NCBI RefSeq assembly: GCF_037325665.1 | Contig: NC_090253.1 | Span: 11,578,390-11,642,389, forward strand | Reading direction: 5' to 3' | Source of the DNA: Littorina saxatilis | Lineage: Eukaryota; Mollusca; Gastropoda; Littorinimorpha; Littorinidae | Length of the DNA stretch: 64,000 bases | Shown here: positions 52,701-61,700 of the stretch, one piece after another | How the letters are laid out: the number at the start of each line of letters is the position of its first letter | How positions within the stretch are numbered: position 1 is the stretch's first letter | Position numbers and translations under genes: made by a program | Notes under the pieces: model-generated | Told to the model about the DNA's origin: nothing | Database searches by the model: none | What the model saw: only the letters and a program-made list of their open reading frames with translations

Positions 52701-55700
52701 TTTATGTCTGTGTTATTAATATTACTGTAAAAGTTGCATACCAGCCAAATTTACCACAGCTTAAGTCATAAATAATCAAAAGCATTACATTTCATTTCTA
52801 TTTCCTAATGAAAACAAACAGATGTTCAGATTTCCTGATCCTAGAATTGTTCACAGGTGATCTTTATGCTTTTGATTCAGCAGAGTTGCATCCCTTGTCC
52901 TATTGTTGAAGGTCTGTCTTTTCTTCTTTATCACATATAGTGGATCTGGGTGGGTTTTTTTTACTTCCTTAGTTGAAGGGAAATAATTGACAGCAGTAGT
53001 ACTGTCACTACTTGTACTAAGTTGGTCAGCAAAGCTGGTGTTAACATATTTGGGAAAACGGTCTCAATGAGTACCCCTGCAGTCAATGACATAATTATAT
53101 ACATTTCCCAGAAACTGGATCAGTGGTACATAGCAGGCACACCAAAGGAAAAATACAGAGGGCTAGGGGGAATATGTTTGCTCTGGATGGGCGGTCAGAT
53201 CAAAGGCAGATGCATTGTAAAAGCTGGTTGGCCTTGAGACCTGGGTCAATGACCGTTACTTGCAATCTGAACACAGCTGCCTGTCGAGACACTGACCTTC
53301 TTACTCGGGGTCAATGACCGAGTTTTTATCTGAGAGGAAACTGTTTTACAACATGTGAAAGTCTCTGAAGGATTGGTGAGCGCAGGATAAGATCAGAGAG
53401 GGGGTGAAGTGAATAGCGCAAAGAGGGGGGACGGAGGGGGGGTTTTAACTATTTTGACTGCTGATGCAATCGCCAGCGGCTCGTGGCACTGGAGGGGTGA
53501 TGACACGGTCAAGTGAGGCGGAGGGGGGTAGCTGTCTGGCCAATGTGTCTGACATTGATTGATGGTAGTCCTGAGTCCTCAAAGTGGGGGAAGGGGGGGG
53601 GGGGATGAGTGGGCAGTAGAGAAGTGACAGATTTTGAGATCGCCCGCAGAGATATTTGTTCACCGGCCGTTCCGATTGACTACGTTGCCAAACGACTTTG
53701 TACTTCAGCAAAATTTGAACTCGCCCGGCGGGCGATTTCAGAGGAAATTCGAACTCGCCCGACGCGATTTGAAGTCGCCGCGGGCGAGCGCCAAAACTCA
53801 CCCCTGCATAAGTTTTAGTTAGCAGGTCTAGTTGAGCACGTATTAAGTATCATGTACCCACTACTAGTCATTGTGCATTTTAGTTAATGGACTGATGATG
53901 TCATTTGTATGGAGTCGACGCACGTGCGAGGATATGTATGTGTGGGAGGGGTGGGGGGGGGGGGCGCGGGAGATGGAAGCTTGCTGTATGTTATGTAATG
54001 TATATATTGTGTGTGATACGTGGAAATGTGATACTATTTATTTGCATGTATGATACAGGTACAAATGTGATAATTGTAGGCTTATACTAGTGATTACAGT
54101 GTGTGATACATGAAATGTGATATGAATGCTGTTTTTATATGTTATACTCTTACTTTCTCCCAAGCGCAAGACAAATTCTTCTATGAAAATTGAAGCCAAT
54201 AAAATTTGAGTTGAGTTGAGTTGAGTTGAAGTTGACTTGGGAGATGGTAAAAATCTCTACCCTCAACCCACCAGACGCGGCCGGGATTTGAACCCACGAC
54301 CTTCTGCTTGGAAGGCTGACGTCTTATCCACTAGGCCACTGCGCCCGTCAATGACAGACAAAACAACACCAACAACAACCACAACAACAACGACAATGCA
54401 GCTAACCTTGTTGAAGTCGAAGCTGAAGCGACTGAGGAACTCCAAAGCCGATGCCTGAAACAAACATTCATGAAAACAGGTCAATGGTGACTTTCAACAT
54501 TAACAGTCAACAAATATTTAGTGAACGTGCCAGTCGGTTTACAAACCACTCCTTTAATCACAGGGGCCTGGTAGCACAGGTGGTAGGCAGGCCCTGGTAG
54601 CTCAGTTGGTAGGGGGGCCCTGAAAGCTCAGTTGGTAGGGGGGCCCTGAAAGCTCAGTTGGTAGGGGGGCCCTGAAAGCTCAGTTGGTAGGGGGGCCCCT
54701 GGTAGCTCAGTTGGTAGGGGGGACCTGAAAGCTCAGTTGGTAGGGGGGCCCTGGTAGCTCAGTTGGTAGGGGGGCCCTGGTAGCACAGGTGGTAGGGGGG
54801 GCCCTGGTAGCACAGGTGGTAGGGGGGGCCCTGGTAGCACAGGTGGTAGGGGGGGGCCTGGTAGCACAGGTGGTAGGGGGGCCCTGGTAGCACAGGTGGT
54901 AGGGGGGGGCCTGGTAGCACAGGTGGTATGGGGGCCCTGGTAGCACAGGTGGTAGGGGGGCCCTGGTAGCACAGGTGGTAGGGGGGCCCTGGTAGCACAG
55001 GTGGTAGGGGGGCCCTGGTAGCACAGGTGGTAGGGGGGGCCCTGGTAGCACAGGTGGTAGGGGGGCCCTGGTAGCACAGGTGGTAAATCACTGGACTTGT
55101 GATCCTTTGGTCAAGGGTTCAAATCAAGGCGGGAACGGACATGGGTCACAGACAGTATCCATGCCTGATCACTGCTGTCACACGTTAAAGACCTGGGACA
55201 TGGGTCAACACTATGCGCAGCTCACAGACAGTATCCATGTCCCATCACTGCTGTCACGCATTAAAGACCTGGGACATGGGTCAACACTATGCGCAGCTCA
55301 CAGACAGTATCCATGTCCCATCACTGCTGTCACGCATTAAAGACCTGGGACATGGGTCAACACTATGAGCAGCTCACAGACAGTATCCATGTCCCATCAC
55401 TGCTGTCACGCATTAAAGACCTGGGACATGGGTCAACACTATGCGCAGCTCACAGACAGTATCCATGTCCCATCACTGCTGTCACACGTTAAAGACCTGG
55501 GACATGGGTCAACACTATGCGCAGCTCACAGACAGTATCCATGTCCCATCACTGCTGTCACGCTTTAAAGACCTGGGACATGGGTCAACACTATGCGCAG
55601 CTCACAGACAGTATCCATGTCCCATCACTGCTGTCACACGTTAAAGACCTGGGACATGGGTCAACACTATGCGCAGCTCACAGACAGTATCCATGTCCCA

Positions 55701-58700
55701 TCACTGCTGTCACGCATTAAAGACCTGGGACATGGGTCAACACTATGAGCAGCTCACAGACAGTATCCATGTCCCATCACTGCTGTCACGCATTAAAGAC
55801 CTGGGACACGGGTCAACACTATGAGCAGCTCACAGACAGTATCCATGTCCCATCACTGCTGTCACGCATTAAAGACCTGGGACATGGGTCAACACTATGT
55901 GCAGCTCACAGACAGTATCCATGTCCCATCACTGCTGTCACGCATTAAAGACTTGGGACACGGGTCAACACTATGAGCAGCTCACAGACAGTATCCATGT
56001 CCCATCACTGCTGTCACGCATTAAAGACCTGGGACACGGGTCAACACTATGAGCAGCTCACAGGCAGTATCCATGTCCCATCACTGCTGTCACGCATTAA
56101 AGACCTGGGACACAGGTCAACACTATGAGCAGCTCACAGACAGTATCCATGTCCCATCACTGCTGTCACGCATTAAAGACCTGGGACACGGGTCAACACT
56201 ATGAGCAGCTCACAGACAGTATCCATGTCCCATCACTGCTGTCACGCAATAAAGACCTGGGACACGGGTCAACACTATGAGCAGCTCACAGGCAGTATCC
56301 ATGTCCCATCACTGCTGTCACGCAATAAAGACGTGGGACACGGGTCAACACTATGAGCAGCTCACAGGCAGTATCCATGTCCCATCACTGCTGTCACGCA
56401 ATAAAGACGTGGGACACGGGTCAACACTATGAGCAGCTCACAGGCAGTATCCATGTCCCATCACTGCTGTCACGCATTAAAGACTTGGGACACGGGTCAA
56501 CACTATGAGCAGCTCACAGGCAGTATCCATGTCGCATCACTGCTGTCACGCATTAAAGGCCTGGGACACGGGTCAACACTATGAGCAGCTCACAGGCAGT
56601 ATCGATGTCCCATCACTGCTGTCGCACGTAAAAGACCTCGGTCATTCTGCCAGAAATGCAGATGGCTGATTTGACCTAAACATGCACACGTGGGTGGCAT
56701 GACTAGCTTTCCACTGGGAGGAAGCAGCCTGAATTTCCATGCAATGGGATAATAAAGTTGTGTGAAAAAATGAGTTCTCTGTATGTCTTTCTCTAACTCT
56801 AACACACATGTGCACCTGCCAATGCTCACACACATACACACAGAAATTAAAAACAGGGCAAACTTTGGTATAATGAACCCACCTGCCAGGTAAAACCAGG
56901 GTCTATGGGGCCAAAGGCCATTGAACACAGCGGAAAGTTGAAGGTGTGAGCCTCATACCTGGACAAAAAACAAGAACAATAATCATATCAAAATTAGGGG
57001 ACAAAAAGTTATGCAACAAAGGTGCAAGTTCAGTCTTTCAACCAATGTGAGTCAATCAAGATGATTGGTTTAGAAAGGAACAATTATTCTGTGACTGTGA
57101 TTGGTCTTCTTCTTCTTCAGCGTTCCAGAATTGTCTGGTTACGTGTGAGCTCGTTTGCCCATTTGGGTTCCCCACACTATACTCTGAGAGCATAGTCAGC
57201 TTCACTCCACTTTCGTTGAGTAGGCATGCTGGGCATTTTCATGTTTCCATAACCCACCGAACTCTGACATGGATTACAGGATATTTTCCGTGCGCACTTG
57301 GTCTTGTGCTTGCGTGTACACACGAAGGGGGTTAAGTCACTAGCAGGTCTGCACATAAGTTGACCTGGGAGATCGAAAAAATCTCCACTCTTAACCCACC
57401 AGGCGGCAGCGACCGGGATTCGAACTCACAACCTCCCGATTAGGAGGCCGACGTCTTACCACCATGCCACTGCGCCCGTCAAATGATTGGTCAAATTACA
57501 GGTGTTCAATTGTGATGAACACCTTGGAGGTTATCCCGGTCGATTAACATCCTCCCAAAGCTCTCAGTCGCTTTGTTCCGTCGCCCTTCAATGAAGCTTT
57601 GGCCAGGCGTCAATGGACTATGATAACCTTCAAGTTTGAAATGGAAGCCTATCAATGTCTAACTGAACCATTCACACACAGCTCAAAGTACTAATAAGAG
57701 CAGACACAATTACTGGTAAAGTCTTTTATCCAAACACATTTAATCCCATCACACGCTGCGATTAAAAGCAAACAACACAACAACAGAATCAAGACCACTT
57801 ACACACTGTCAGTTTTGTTCTTGACAAAAGCTGATATACCTGGAACAAAATTAAGAAAACCACTTAAATGTATTAATTATTTCAAACATGTTTTTATAAC
57901 ATAATAATCATTATTATACATTTTTATATAAACCAATGTAAGAACACTCAAACAGAATGTGAGAAAGGATTGACGATGTGAAACATGAAGCGACTGCTCC
58001 TCACTGCATCATTCTGTCCATGTACAGGGGACCCCCTTCAAAGACCCATTTATTCAATCAATCAATGAGTCTTATATCGCGCATATTCCGTGGGTACAGT
58101 TCTAGGCGCTCTGCAGTGATGCCGTGTGAGATGAAATGTTATACGGCCAGTAGATTGCAGCCATTTCGGCGCATATTTACCTTTCACGGCCTATTATTCC
58201 AAGTCACACGGGTATAGGTAGACAATTATTAACTGTGCCTAAGCAATTTTGCCAGGAAAGACCCTTTTGTCAATCGTGGGATCTTTAACGTGCACACCCA
58301 ATGTAGTGTACACGGGGGGAGGTTCGGACACCGAAGAGAGTCTGCACACAAAGTTGACTCTGTGAAATAAATTTCCGCCGAACCTGGGATCGAACTCACG
58401 CTGACAGCGGCCAACTGAATACAAATCCGGCGCGCTACCAACTGAGCTATATCCCCGCCCCATTCAAGACTCTCTCCCACTGAATACCCTTTTTTCTAAG
58501 ACTTTAGGCCAACAACAAAAAATAGTCTGTTTACGGTAACATAGGCCAAAAAAATAGGGTCGGTAGGTCGGGTTTTTTTTTTTTTTTCCCCCAAAACCCC
58601 CCCATATTTTTTTTTCCAAAATGCCAAAAAAAATCTAGGGTCGCGCGAAAAAATAGGGTCGGTCGGGATACCGTAAACAGACTTTTTTGGGGGGGCCTTA

Positions 58701-61700
58701 TGTTCATAACCTCTGCAAATCTAACCCTATTTTAAGACTCGCTCCTTTTTAAGACCTGATTTTCTCTGTATATCTATGTACAGTGGAACCCCCTTCAAAG
58801 ACCCATTTATTCAAGACTGAATCCCACTGAATACCCTTTTTTTCTAAGACTTTCTGATCTTACCCTCTGCAAATGTACCCCTATCTTAAGACTCCCTCCT
58901 TTTTAAGACCTCATTTTCTCAGAGTTTGGGAGGGTGCAAACTGTGATCGATTTTTCAACACCGCACATTACTGTTTTGATCAGACTCGGTTCATAAGAAA
59001 GTCAGAACAAGAGAAAGAGGTGATAAAGTTTGACAGAGAGAAGCACCGGGCCGCATGAAATTACCCCCCCCCCCCTCCACAACCCCTCCCCGCACAGAAC
59101 ATTATTGAAAGAAAATGATCCAGAATCTTGCAATTTAGTGATCTCAAAATTAATTTGTGGAGCTCGTAAAATAGCTGAATAATCTCATGCCTCGATCGAT
59201 CAGCACACGCTGAAGAACAGGACAGAAAGGTGTGTTTTAAAAAAACTTTAAATCCAATAAATAATACAAAATGATGCAATCTTGTGATCTCAAAAATGAT
59301 TTCTAGAGCTTTTAAAATGCAGAAAACTGGCCAATAGGCTGACAACTGTTATGCATAAGCACACACACTGAGGGACAGGGCAGGAATGAACAAGCAAGGG
59401 GAAGTCACTGAGTAAGACTAAAATGCTCACCGATCTGACACAGGGTCAAGCGAGTGACACTGTTCCGCATCTTCTTGTACCTCTCTTCGCTCGTGTCGAA
59501 CAAACTGGAAAAGATGAGAGGAAAACATGACGATAAAGCTACTGAACTTCATAACAAAATCGTAGTCCCAGTTGTATGCATCATCAATAAAAACAAAAAT
59601 TAAATTACATTCTTTTTAAAATGTAGAGTTTGTATTACACCAAGCCAGACATAATCCTGGATAGATTCAAACCTAAGTTTCCAGGGAATAGCCCTGAGAG
59701 TCAATTTAAGCACTGTCCTGGTTATAATGAAAACTTGATGTTTTTCACTACTAGTACTATACTACTGTACTATATAAACTGTGACTGTGAGACATGTTTA
59801 TCATACTGTCATACATTATTCTACCAATCCCCATTTTTCACTGACATTGTCATTGAAGTTCCTGGAAAGATCACACATTATCCAATATTAACAGACAGCA
59901 ATAAAAATAATACCAACCTGGGTTTGTCATTGTCTCTCACGTACAGTCCGGTGAACTCTGAGTCAATGGCTGAAAAAGACAAAGCGCATGGCAGTGAACA
60001 CCTACCACAGCGTTATGATAACACTTACCACAGCGTTATGATAACACTTACCACAGCGTTATGATAACACTTACCACAGCGTTATGATAACACTTACCAC
60101 AGCGTTATGATAACACTTACCACAGCGTTATGATAACACTTACCACAGCGTTATGATAACACTTACCACAGCGTTATGATAACACCACAGCGTTATGATA
60201 ACACTTACCACAGCGTTATGATAACACTTACCACAGCGTTATGATAACACCACAGCGTTATGATAACACTTACCACAGCGTTATGATAACACTTACCACA
60301 GCGTTATGATAACACTTACCACAGCGTTATGATAACACTTACCACAGCGTTATGATAACACTTACCACAGCGTTATGATAACACTTACCACAGCGTTATG
60401 ATAACACTTACCACAGCGTTATGATAACACTTACCACAGCGTTATGATAACACTTACCACAGCGTTATGATAACACTTACCACAGCGTTATGATAACACT
60501 TACCACAGCGTTATGATAACACTTACCACAGCGTTATGATAACACTTACCACAGCGTTATGATAACACTTACCACAGCGTTATGATAGCGTGGACATGGG
60601 AAGCAACAGTAAGAATACAGTAAGTAAATGTAAATCATGACATGTATGTGTGTGTACTCCCACTGTGCAATAATCTCCTGCAACATGTGTGACTGTTCTT
60701 TGTCAAGATATGTCTATCTGAGTTTTTGGTTTAACTTTGGCCATAAACATTCCAACTTCCATTATAACCTTTCTTGTTTTACTTTATTCTTGAATTACAA
60801 GTGGAATGTTAGCAGTCTATCAATCTGTTTTGTATAAAAATTTCTACTATACCAGTACAAAATTTGCAAGTGATGTAAATTAAGGGCATGAACTGGTGTT
60901 TCAAATTTAATGTTGTGCCTGTATCAGTGTATGTGCAATAAATGAAATCAAACAAATGCATAGGTATCAGGGGCTCACATCCATGAGAGGTGGCATAGGA
61001 CAAATGTCCTGGACAATGCAAAAGTGATAGGACATTTGTCCTGAACAAAAATAAATCAATAGGACATATTTTTTCTAACACCTTCTTCAGCGTTCGTTTT
61101 GGCGGCATGTTGCTTTTTCGGAGAAACAAGAAGGGCAAAGCCCATACGACTCACATGCTTGACCTTGACATGACCTTGACCTTCAGCTAAACCTAGCAAT
61201 GACATCATACACTAAGAACTGCTTTACACATTTTTCCTACCAAAATACATGTGACCTTGACCCAAGGTCATCCAAGGTCATGCAACACAAAGCTGTTAAT
61301 TCAAGACATAGGAAGTACAATGGTGCTTATTGGCTCTTTCTACCATGAGATATGGTCACTTTTAGTGGTTCACTACCTTATTTTGGTCACATTTCATAAG
61401 GGTCAAAGTGACCTTGATCATATGTGACCAAATGTGTCTCATGATGAAAGCATAACATGTGCCCCACATAATTTTTAAGTTTGAAACAGTTATCTTCCAT
61501 AGTTCAGTGTCAAGGTCACTTCAAAATATGTATACAATCCAACTTTGAAGAGCTCCTGTGACCTTGACCTTGAAGCAAGGTAAACCAAACTGGTATCAAA
61601 AGATGGGGCTTACTTTGCCCTATATATCATATATAGGTGAGGTATTAAATCTCAAAAACTTCAGAGAAAATGGAAAAAATGTGAAAAATGGCTGTTTTTT

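Larger units (their letters stand above)
51946..54350 (-). mobile_element. SINE split by an hAT-like element and a LINE 3' end
   Basis: The left SINE part (51946-52123) and the right part (54229-54350) together match the SINE at 57105-57483. The right part is a tRNA-like head with box A TGGCCTAGTGGATAAG and box B GGTTCAAATCCC. The middle is occupied by 52124-53811 and about 53818-54228. It lies in PNLDC1 intron 6. Confidence 0.75.
54555..56770 (+). mobile_element. SINE (same family as 48408) with two internal tandem expansions
   Basis: The head begins near 54563, box B (AGGGTTCAAATCAAGG) is at 55113-55128, and the 3' end is 'aggaagcagcctgaatttcc' near 56718-56740. Its box A region and a body segment have each expanded, at 54563-55085 and 55140-56632. 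It lies in PNLDC1 intron 5. Confidence 0.8.

Noticed and set aside
54707-55091. Minus-strand frames rich in GPP and LPG, collagen-like in appearance
   Set aside because: All three frames are open because of the 26-bp array; the pattern comes from the SINE box A repeat.
59996-60592. CRISPR-like regular repeat arrays (also 1989-4171, 43815-44608, 55140-56632)
   Set aside because: Units are head to tail without unique spacers, and the genome is eukaryotic.
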